A stretch of DNA of 20,628 bases from an uncultured Pelagibacteraceae bacterium (GTDB lineage: Bacteria; Pseudomonadota; Alphaproteobacteria; Pelagibacterales; Pelagibacteraceae), in assembly GCA_902548045.1 (NCBI GenBank), contig CACCPR010000009.1:1-20628 (forward strand). Direction: 5' to 3'. The first letter of the stretch is position 1. Each line of letters starts with the position of its first letter. The position numbers were made by a program, and so were the translations under genes. The notes beneath the pieces were generated by a model. That model worked only from the letters and a program-made list of their open reading frames with translations, was not told the origin of the DNA and ran no database searches. Below are positions 15,130-20,628 of this stretch, piece by piece.

Positions 15130-16371
15130 TTAGCTTCTTTCAGACCACTTAGGAATTGGATGGTAGAATTTGTCAGATGCCCATTTAGTTGGAGCAACAA
15201 CTTTATTCTCACATACATCTCCTTTACATCTTACTTGGAACAAGATCATTGGTTTAGCCGTATTTTGACCACCAGGACCAAATTTAATATTTCCATAGAA
15301 AGTTTGCATTTCAGTAGTTTTAAGAGCATCTCTTACTTTATCTCTGTCAAAAGAATTTGCTCTTTCGAACGCATCTTTAAACACTAGTAAAGCAGCAGAT
15401 GACTCAGCTGATTGGTACGGCGGAGCATAACCAAATTCTTTTTTAAAGTCTTTGTCATACTTTTTGCCTGAACCAAAAAACTTATCTTTATAGCTTAAGT
15501 TTTTATGCCACTGAGAAGCACATAAAGCATATTCTGATTTCTTTCCATGTTGTTTAGAAAGTTTCGCAGCATCACAATGTGTCATCGCTAACATAGGAAC
15601 ATCAACTTTCATCTCAGCTATTTGTCTGATTGCAGTTAACGCACCTTTAGTGTGGCCTGATACTACAAGTACATCTGGCTTAGTTGCTTTAACTTTAGCC
15701 AATGTAGCTGCCATATCATTTAGTTCTTTTGGTAATTTATCATCGATAATTATCTCTGATCCAGTTCTCTTCGCTGCATCCAAGATACCTAATCTCACGT
15801 CTTGTGAAAACGCATCTTGTTCAAATGCTTGTGCAATTCTTACTGGTTTACCACCATTTTTTTCAACTGCTAAATCAATAGCTACTTCAAGGTATTGGTT
15901 AGCTGGTGATAACACCGCAAACAAATATTTATAACCTTTAGTAAATAAAGATCTAGATGCACCATTTGCTTCAACCATAGGAATTTTATATTTCTCAGTT
16001 ACTGGTGCAATGGCTTTCGTTAAACCTGAACTGTATGGTCCAAGCATATAATGAACGCCATCTTGTTTAATTAATCTTTCAGCTAATTGAGCTGCTCTCT
16101 TAGGATTTGACTCATCGTCATAATAGATGATTTCAAATTTATAGCTTTTTCCACCAACTTTTACTCCACCCATTTTGTTAATTCTTTCAACAGCCATGTT
16201 GTAGCCATTTTGAGTGTGAACTCCGTTAGAAGAATACTTTCCTGTAAGAGATATCGCTGAACCTAACACTATGTACTCACCTTCAACTTTTGCAAAAGAA
16301 GAAGAGATACTTGCTAATGTTAAAGTTATAGCTGAAATAAATATAGTAAATAGTTTTACTAGTTTATTCAT
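15130..16371 (-). CDS. HAAT-family substrate-binding protein of the second transporter
   Basis: 413-residue periplasmic protein with a signal peptide (basic start, hydrophobic core, likely cleavage after Ala27, SFA/KVEG). The fold is the type I binding-protein family: SAISLTGKYSSNG, NMAVERINKMGGV, YYDDESNPKRAAQLAERLI, GPYSSGLTKAIAPV. It lacks the DDACDPKQAVAVANK disulfide block of true LivJ. Instead it has Cys266 and Cys284 and a C-terminal pair Cys382/Cys387 in RCKGDVCEN. It is about 45 residues longer than LivJ. The ligand is therefore open: branched-chain amino acids, other amino acids, amides and aromatic compounds are all known in this family. The ATG has an AAAGGGG Shine-Dalgarno. Confidence 0.9.
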   Translation of the reverse strand: MNKLVKLFTIFISAITLTLASISSSFAKVEGEYIVLGSAISLTGKYSSNGVHTQNGYNMAVERINKMGGVKVGGKSYKFEIIYYDDESNPKRAAQLAERLIKQDGVHYMLGPYSSGLTKAIAPVTEKYKIPMVEANGASRSLFTKGYKYLFAVLSPANQYLEVAIDLAVEKNGGKPVRIAQAFEQDAFSQDVRLGILDAAKRTGSEIIIDDKLPKELNDMAATLAKVKATKPDVLVVSGHTKGALTAIRQIAEMKVDVPMLAMTHCDAAKLSKQHGKKSEYALCASQWHKNLSYKDKFFGSGKKYDKDFKKEFGYAPPYQSAESSAALLVFKDAFERANSFDRDKVRDALKTTEMQTFYGNIKFGPGGQNTAKPMILFQVRCKGDVCENKVVAPTKWASDKFYHPIPKWSERS

Positions 16372-16408
16372 TAGTTCCCCTTTGTTAATTAATTAATTAA
16401 TTCTAATT
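16372..16408 (-). promoter_or_regulatory. Binding-protein leader with TTAA repeat
   Basis: An 18-base run of TTAATT repeats (16385-16402), then CAAAGGGGAACTA and the ATG. It is the counterpart of the livJ leader at 4503-4540, with one additional TTAA unit. The tract begins where the transcript from 16409-16437 should begin. Confidence 0.55.
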
Positions 16409-16437
16409 ATTAAAACAATAAATTGAGACGAAAACAA
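16409..16437 (-). promoter_or_regulatory. Predicted promoter of the second binding-protein gene
   Basis: Minus strand TTGTTT (16432-16437), 17-base spacer, TTTAAT (16409-16414). The layout relative to the repeat leader is the same as at livJ. It probably also drives livH-livM-livG-livF-azlCD by read-through of the hairpin at 15083-15110. Confidence 0.5.
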
Positions 16438-16450
16438 CAGTAAGAATAAA

Positions 16451-17065
16451 TTAATAGCTTTGTGTCACAGCAACATATATTGCTATAATAATTAATACAC
16501 ACGCTGAGATTGTATTTAATATTCTCGGATTACTTTTGAGCCAAGTTGCAATTTTACGAGCAGCTAATCCATAAATCATTAAACTTAAGAAATCTAAAGA
16601 CATCCAAGTAAAAATTAAGATTAAAAATTGAGAAATTACATTATTCTCAAAATTAATAAAAGTTAAAAAAATTGTACCAAAAAATACAAGTGCTTTAGGA
16701 CTAAGACCAGCAACTATAAATCCATCTCTAAACATAGCTACATTACTTTTTGCATTTTTATATCTAATATCTATCTTTTGAATTTTTTGTGAAAAAGTCT
16801 CATAGGCTAAATATAATAAATAAATAATACCCGCCCATTTAAAATATTTGAAAATACTTGGATTATCTATCAGCAAGTTTCCAATGAAAAAAGTAACCAA
16901 CGTAGCTTGAACAAAATTAGCTGTTATGTCACCAAAAGCAGTCCATACAGATTTTTTTAACCCGTAATTTATTGTATTAGAAACTATTACAATTCGAGGT
17001 GGGCCAGGTGTGATAAAATAAAACAGTATCAACTGAATATAAATGAAGTAATTTTCAGGAAACAT
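16451..17065 (-). CDS. LysE/RhtB-family transporter, second copy
   Basis: 204-residue inner-membrane protein of the LysE/RhtB family with about six helices. The family mark reads YFITPGPPRIVIVSNT, so the usual TPGPdN / SPGPNN has become TPGPPR; the rest (GLKKSVWTAFGD, YLLYLAYETF, GLSPKALVFFGTIF) is typical. The loss of the polar residue after TPGP may shift the substrate. The start at 17065 is chosen because family members begin just before this helix and because an in-frame ATG at 17155 would lie inside the divergent gene. The ATG is 24 bases from that gene's ATG and has no Shine-Dalgarno. Confidence 0.86.
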   Translation of the reverse strand: MFPENYFIYIQLILFYFITPGPPRIVIVSNTINYGLKKSVWTAFGDITANFVQATLVTFFIGNLLIDNPSIFKYFKWAGIIYLLYLAYETFSQKIQKIDIRYKNAKSNVAMFRDGFIVAGLSPKALVFFGTIFLTFINFENNVISQFLILIFTWMSLDFLSLMIYGLAARKIATWLKSNPRILNTISACVLIIIAIYVAVTQSY

Positions 17066-17075
17066 TATAAGATTG

Positions 17076-17084
17076 TATATATAT
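17076..17084. promoter_or_regulatory. Symmetric -10 shared by two divergent genes
   Basis: The run TATATATAT is its own reverse complement in part and lies in the 24 bases between the divergent start codons at 17065 (minus) and 17090 (plus). A -10 here would start the plus transcript at about 17090 and the minus transcript at about 17069, almost on both ATGs. A weak -35 TTTTCA at 17052-17057 serves the plus direction. Confidence 0.45.
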
Positions 17085-17089
17085 TTTTT

Positions 17090-17386
17090 ATGAAGAAAAG
17101 AAGTCTTATTCCAGAAACAAGAATTAAAAATCCCGAGCCGAAGAAGTATAACCATGATTGGGTTATTTGGGCTGCTTGGGCAGACAGAATTACATTTGAG
17201 GAAATAAAAGAAAAAACTGGAAAGAATGAATCAGAAGTAATTAAATTAATGAGGAAGAGTCTCAAACCAAGTTCATTTAGACTTTGGAGAAAAAGAGTTC
17301 ATAATACAAGTATAAAACACAGAAAAAAATTTAAATTAGGACGAAAAAAAATACGAGAAAAAGTGAAAATTACTGATATATATTAA
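17090..17386 (+). CDS. DUF2805 / TIGR03643 family protein
   Basis: 98-residue basic protein of the conserved family DUF2805 (TIGR03643), function unknown. The conserved core is WVIWAAWADRITFEEIKEKTG, then ESEVIKLMRKSLKPSSFRLWRKRVH and KHRKKF. The helical core looks like a helix-turn-helix and the tail is rich in Lys and Arg, so nucleic-acid binding is plausible but unproven. The N-terminus is about 20 residues longer than the core. The glutaredoxin gene starts two bases after its stop. No Shine-Dalgarno is visible, in keeping with a leaderless start. Confidence 0.88.
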   Translation: MKKRSLIPETRIKNPEPKKYNHDWVIWAAWADRITFEEIKEKTGKNESEVIKLMRKSLKPSSFRLWRKRVHNTSIKHRKKFKLGRKKIREKVKITDIY

Positions 17387-17388
17387 TT

Positions 17389-17643
17389 ATGAAAAAGGTA
17401 ACTATGTATTCTGGAGATCCTTGCTCATTTTGTGAAGCAGCAAAAGCTTTACTAAAAACAAAAAATGTTGAAATAGAAGAATTAGATATATGGAAAGATC
17501 CGGCTAAAGCAAAAGAAATGTTACAACGAACCAACGGTGCAAGAACTATTCCTCAAATATTCATAGGAGATCACTACATAGGTGGAAATGATAAGCTTCA
17601 AGAAGCCAATAGAAGTGGTGAGTTAGATAAACTTCTATCTTAA
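17389..17643 (+). CDS. grxC: Glutaredoxin 3 (dithiol)
   Basis: 84-residue glutaredoxin, a glutathione-dependent disulfide reductase of the cytoplasm that supports ribonucleotide reductase and protein deglutathionylation. The active site is Cys12-Ser-Phe-Cys15 (classical GrxC has CPYC, so both middle residues differ). The cis-proline motif is TIPQIFI and the glutathione-binding motif is GGNDKL. Length matches the family (about 83-85). It is in one unit with the DUF2805 gene. Its TAA stop overlaps the stop of the hydrolase gene on the other strand. Confidence 0.95.
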   Translation: MKKVTMYSGDPCSFCEAAKALLKTKNVEIEELDIWKDPAKAKEMLQRTNGARTIPQIFIGDHYIGGNDKLQEANRSGELDKLLS

Positions 17644-18431
17644 TCAATAAATTTTTTAATAATTTTAGACGCGTTTATTAAAGAACCAGACGAATGTTTT
17701 CCTTCAATTACAAATAGATCGCTTTTCAGATCTCTTTTAACAAGCATTTCATGATAGTTTATCGATAAAATTGGAAAAGTATTTTTATCATTTTTGCCAA
17801 CAATAATTATTGTTTGAGAGTCTTTTGAAATTTTATCAATATTTTTATGAGGTGAAGTTTTCATTTTATAAACACGCTCACCCTTCATTTTTTTCCACAT
17901 CTCAAACTCGCAAGGGCAAGAGATTAGTATTGTTTTATCGATCAGTTTTGGAATTCGACCATTTATTGTTGCTAAGGTATATGCGCCACCAGAATGTCCA
18001 ATCATAATTAGATTATTTGCATTGTAGTATTCTTTTAAATTTTGGGCAGCTTTCGCAACTAACTCTAATTTTTCCCATTTGTAATTTGTTTTATTTTTTC
18101 TTGTTTCCTTATAACTTCCATAGGATTTCCTCCCAGAGTCTAATGTATATCCAGGTCTTGCAAGAAAGAAAAAATTAACGCTTTCTGATAACAAATCATT
18201 TCCTAATTTCCAGTATCCTTTTTTCCCAGGAGGTTTTGCGCCGCTAGATAAATCTCCGTGTAAAAATATAATTAAGTTTTTTTTATTTTTCTTAATTTCA
18301 CCAATTGCCTGTAGGGCTATACACTTGTTTTTTTCAGCAGAGACAAACGTTAGAAAATCTTCTTTATTACATGCAAAAGAATAGTTTGGTAAGATTAAAA
18401 AAAATAAAATCAAGATCTTATTCTTTGTCAT
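17640..18431 (-). CDS. Secreted alpha/beta hydrolase
   Basis: 263-residue alpha/beta-hydrolase fold protein with an N-terminal signal peptide (likely cleavage after Ala20, SFA/CN). The catalytic set is intact: nucleophile Ser147 in GHSGGAY, Asp215 in IIVGKNDKNTF, and His246 in EGKHSSGS, with an oxyanion-type HGD at 58-60. LARPGYTLDSG and SGGAYTLATINGR recall dienelactone-hydrolase or acyl-peptidase-like members. Substrate unknown; a periplasmic esterase or peptidase is the likely class. The Cys at the predicted mature start does not make a good lipobox. Its ATG overlaps the ribokinase stop by four bases; its stop overlaps that of glutaredoxin on the other strand. Confidence 0.82.
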   Translation of the reverse strand: MTKNKILILFFLILPNYSFACNKEDFLTFVSAEKNKCIALQAIGEIKKNKKNLIIFLHGDLSSGAKPPGKKGYWKLGNDLLSESVNFFFLARPGYTLDSGRKSYGSYKETRKNKTNYKWEKLELVAKAAQNLKEYYNANNLIMIGHSGGAYTLATINGRIPKLIDKTILISCPCEFEMWKKMKGERVYKMKTSPHKNIDKISKDSQTIIIVGKNDKNTFPILSINYHEMLVKRDLKSDLFVIEGKHSSGSLINASKIIKKFID

Positions 18432-19324
18432 TTTAAATCTTTAATAAAAGGCATCGCGTCTCCAGCGCCAAGTTTTGTTGTAGAAATTCCAGCAACTTTA
18501 TTTGCTAGTTCTAAGCACTCGTTAATTGGTTTTTCTTTAAGCAGCCCAAAGGCCAAACCTCCATTAAAAGCATCTCCTGCACCTGTAGTATCAATTGCTT
18601 TATCTGGAGTTGCTTTAATATAAATTTCCTCCTCACCGTCTGAATAAAATAATCCTTTTTCACCTAAGGTAATTATTACTTTTTTAATGCCCATCTCAAT
18701 TAGTTTCTTTGCGCTAACTTTTGCATCTTTTTCATCGTTGATTTTAACTCCAGTATAAAACTCCGCTTCAGTTTCATTAGGTGTAAAATAGTCAACTAAC
18801 TTAAAGAAATCATTATTTAATTTACAAGCCGGGGCAGGATTTAATATATTTATTAATCCGTGTTCTTTTGCAGCTTTCAAGCAATGTAAAGTAACTTCTA
18901 TTGGTATTTCTAATTGCGTTAAAAATATTTTTGATTGTTTAAATAAATTAGTGTCAATTTCATTTATGGTTAAGCTTGAAGGAGCTCCTCTAACTACAGT
19001 TATAGCATTTTTTCCTGTATTTCTATCAACATGAATACCAGCAACTCCTGTTTTGTGTTTGTTTGAAATAATAATGTTTGAAGTATCTATATTATCTTTT
19101 TTAAGTTTGTTGATTGCAAGCTTTCCATAATCATCATCGCCTAACTTAGAGATAAAGTTTACTTTTCCACCTAGCCTTGAGATTGCTATAGCCTGGTTAC
19201 ATCCTTTTCCTCCTGGTCCTACATTGTAACTATCACCAAGTATTGTTTCTCCCGTGCTTGGAAGTTTGTTTCCTGAAAAACTTATATCCGCAACAAATAT
19301 TCCAAGAACAGTTATATCGCTCAT
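18428..19324 (-). CDS. rbsK: Ribokinase-family sugar kinase
   Basis: 298-residue PfkB-family kinase, most like ribokinase, which phosphorylates ribose at O5. The first family mark, GPGGKGCNQA, is at 36-45, and the second, DTTGAGDAFNGGLAFG, begins at 245 with catalytic Asp251. NPAPA (162-166) and TPNETEAE (181-188) are typical of ribokinase, where the E helps hold Mg2+. No ribose transporter is seen here, so it may recycle ribose from nucleoside breakdown. It overlaps ccdA by one base (TAATG) and the hydrolase by four, so the three share an operon. Another pentose or deoxyribose substrate cannot be excluded. Confidence 0.9.
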   Translation of the reverse strand: MSDITVLGIFVADISFSGNKLPSTGETILGDSYNVGPGGKGCNQAIAISRLGGKVNFISKLGDDDYGKLAINKLKKDNIDTSNIIISNKHKTGVAGIHVDRNTGKNAITVVRGAPSSLTINEIDTNLFKQSKIFLTQLEIPIEVTLHCLKAAKEHGLINILNPAPACKLNNDFFKLVDYFTPNETEAEFYTGVKINDEKDAKVSAKKLIEMGIKKVIITLGEKGLFYSDGEEEIYIKATPDKAIDTTGAGDAFNGGLAFGLLKEKPINECLELANKVAGISTTKLGAGDAMPFIKDLK

Positions 19325-20037
19325 TAACCTAGACTAGTTAGGAAAGGAAAAGTTGTCAAAATGTAATAACTAATTACTTGAATTTGATTAGTAGCGATTA
19401 AAATTCCTGTTATTAGTAATATAACCCCACCTGTTTTAGTTATTCTATTATAGTATTTACCAAAACCTTTTTTGGAAATTAAGAAGCTATTCATATAATA
19501 ACCAGATAAAATAAAAGGAATAGCCAATCCTAAAGAATAAAATGAAAGCAAAAGAATTCCTTTGCTAATCGATGCTTCAGTTGCGGATAAAGCTAAAATA
19601 GAACCAAGAACAGGTCCTATGCATGGCGTCCAACCAAACGCAAAAGCTGCTCCAACAACAAAAGGAAATATATAATTATCCTTGTACCCTTTTGAATCAA
19701 TACGCTTTTCTTGATTTAAAAATTTAAAATTAAAAATACCTAACATTTGTAAAGAAAACAAAATTATTATTATTCCAGCTGCTATTCTTAATTCATTAGA
19801 TAAAAATAATAAAATATTTCCAACAGCCGAAGCGGTAACACCAAGAGCTATGAAAACCAAAGAGAATCCCAGAGAAAATAAAATTGTTTTATAAAGTACA
19901 ATCATTTTATCTTGTTCTATTTCAATTAAATTTTTTCCTGTTATATATGAGATATAACCTGGGATGATTGGTAATACACAAGGTGTCAAAAAACTTATAA
20001 ATCCTGCACCAAATGCAAATGCTAGCTTAATAATCAT
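19324..20037 (-). CDS. ccdA: CcdA/DsbD-type thiol transport membrane protein
   Basis: 237-residue inner-membrane protein of the CcdA/DsbD-beta family. It carries reducing power from cytoplasmic thioredoxin to periplasmic partners, mainly for cytochrome c maturation or disulfide repair. The two redox cysteines are in FLTPCVLPIIPGY (Cys20) and GWTPCIGPVLG (Cys139), the hallmark of the family. About six helices are expected. No periplasmic thioredoxin (ccmG/resA) or ccm gene lies in the window. The ATG has a weak AAAGAG ahead. It is the first gene of a ccdA-rbsK-hydrolase operon and is divergent from the small membrane protein at 20088. Confidence 0.92.
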   Translation of the reverse strand: MIIKLAFAFGAGFISFLTPCVLPIIPGYISYITGKNLIEIEQDKMIVLYKTILFSLGFSLVFIALGVTASAVGNILLFLSNELRIAAGIIIILFSLQMLGIFNFKFLNQEKRIDSKGYKDNYIFPFVVGAAFAFGWTPCIGPVLGSILALSATEASISKGILLLSFYSLGLAIPFILSGYYMNSFLISKKGFGKYYNRITKTGGVILLITGILIATNQIQVISYYILTTFPFLTSLG

Positions 20038-20050
20038 ACTCTCTTTATAT

Positions 20051-20079
20051 TTGCCTTTGATATCTCTCGCAATTACAAT
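20051..20079 (+). promoter_or_regulatory. Predicted leaderless promoter of the small membrane protein
   Basis: TTGCCT (20051-20056), 17-base spacer, TACAAT (20074-20079). The expected start at about 20086 is within two bases of the ATG at 20088. No Shine-Dalgarno is present. The 50-base divergent gap must also serve ccdA. Confidence 0.5.
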
Positions 20080-20087
20080 ATTGGCTC

Positions 20088-20432
20088 ATGATAATTAAAT
20101 ATATTGGTTTTTTGTTTACTCTTTTATGGTCTTATACTTTTATTAAATCCCAAAGTATTTTTAAAAAGGGATCTGGATTATTAATTACATTATTTGTCAC
20201 TAATATATCTTGGTTAACGTTTATTGCTGGGTGTTTTTATGGCTTAAAAAACTTTTCTTTTTATCATGCTATTTTAGGAATAATCTTATCCATAATTTTA
20301 GTACATTTAGCATTTGCTAGAATATCTATTTATTTGAACAATAAATTTGAAAATAAAGATACTCTTTTTAGAATTAAGACTTTTTTTGAGTATTTAATAC
20401 TAATTATTATTGGTTATTTTATTTTTTTCTAG
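20088..20432 (+). CDS. Small hypothetical membrane protein
   Basis: 114 residues, not recognised. Four hydrophobic segments, at roughly 2-18, 28-50, 59-77 and 95-114, suggest a four-helix inner-membrane protein. Short charged loops lie between (KKGSG; YLNNKFENKDTLFRIK). No catalytic or binding motif is visible. The base composition is as AT-rich as its neighbours. It is a single gene with its own promoter, divergent from ccdA, and its TAG overlaps the TAG of the phosphatase gene on the other strand. The clean promoter and compact fit make it likely to be real. Confidence 0.7.
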   Translation: MIIKYIGFLFTLLWSYTFIKSQSIFKKGSGLLITLFVTNISWLTFIAGCFYGLKNFSFYHAILGIILSIILVHLAFARISIYLNNKFENKDTLFRIKTFFEYLILIIIGYFIFF

Positions 20433-20628
20433 TTAGTCGTAATCGTAGATAAAACATTAAAATTTTTATCAGTCACCACTATTTCTCCTGAACTTGGGGC
20501 AGCATTTGTAATGGCTGTTATAATGCTGTAGTGAGTTATAAGAATAAGATTTTTCCCTTTTCCATTCCAATTATTAACAAAATTTTTTAATTCTTTTAAT
20601 TGTCTTGGTTCATTTTTATCATAAGGAG
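20429..20628 (-). CDS. Histidine phosphatase family protein (C-terminal part only)
   Basis: The minus-strand frame from the window edge to the TAG at 20429-20431 gives the last 65 complete residues. ILITHYSIITAITNAAPSSGEIVV matches the C-terminal block of the phosphoglycerate-mutase-like histidine phosphatases, in which the His of THxxxI is the second catalytic histidine and the P-SGE-V turn is conserved. The first catalytic RHG motif would lie outside the window. The likely product is a small phosphatase of unknown substrate, perhaps periplasmic. The stop overlaps that of the facing gene. Confidence 0.75.
   Translation of the reverse strand, partial: PYDKNEPRQLKELKNFVNNWNGKGKNLILITHYSIITAITNAAPSSGEIVVTDKNFNVLSTITTN

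Noticed and set aside
16385..16402. TTAA repeat as a satellite or CRISPR-like repeat
   Set aside because: Too short and without spacers; its fixed place between -10 and Shine-Dalgarno suits a leader element.
17066..17155. Longer LysE-family reading from the ATG at 17155
   Set aside because: It would run through the start of the divergent DUF2805 gene, and its extra residues do not resemble the family.

Overview
The window is AT-rich and very gene-dense, with lysine-rich proteins, gene junctions of -4 to a few bases and almost no intergenic DNA. Together with alphaproteobacterial-type liv transporter genes, this fits a streamlined marine alphaproteobacterium of the Pelagibacterales (SAR11) type. 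That placement is an inference from style and gene content; there is no rRNA gene to confirm it. No mobile element, CRISPR array, tRNA or riboswitch was found.

Layout. (1) 1-3332, minus strand: csaA-like gene, a LysE/RhtB exporter and aconitase acnA (its 3' end lies outside the window), packed with 1-3 base junctions. (2) 3351-9064, minus strand: branched-chain amino acid (BCAA) uptake cluster 1, read as a ProC-like reductase, livH, livM, livG, livF and livJ. LivJ looks like a true LivJ/LivK binding protein, has its own promoter and ends at a strong hairpin terminator. (3) 9167-9587, plus strand: a DoxX-family membrane protein with an apparently leaderless promoter. (4) 9590-16437, minus strand: cluster 2, read as a binding protein, livH, livM, livG, livF, azlC, azlD, then an 18-codon micro-ORF and a csiD/glaH-type 2-oxoglutarate dioxygenase. 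(5) 16451-17643: a second LysE-family exporter diverging from a DUF2805 gene and glutaredoxin. (6) 17640-20037, minus strand: ccdA, ribokinase-family kinase and a secreted alpha/beta hydrolase, in an overlapping operon. (7) 20051-20628: a small membrane protein converging on the end of a histidine-phosphatase gene.

Function. Most of the window concerns moving and using amino acids. There are two complete HAAT/Liv-type ABC importers, one AzlCD exporter, two LysE-family exporters, a ProC-like reductase and a glutarate-hydroxylase homologue. The second Liv cassette carries importer, exporter and oxygenase genes in one direction, so its substrate may not be a simple branched-chain amino acid.

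The most interesting non-coding signals are three. First, both binding-protein genes share a near-identical promoter and leader in which the predicted transcript starts on a (TTAA)n tract. Second, a promoter and micro-ORF sit directly in front of csiD. Third, several promoters place the -10 box 6-8 bases from the start codon, which implies leaderless mRNAs; one of them is a symmetric -10 that could fire in both directions.
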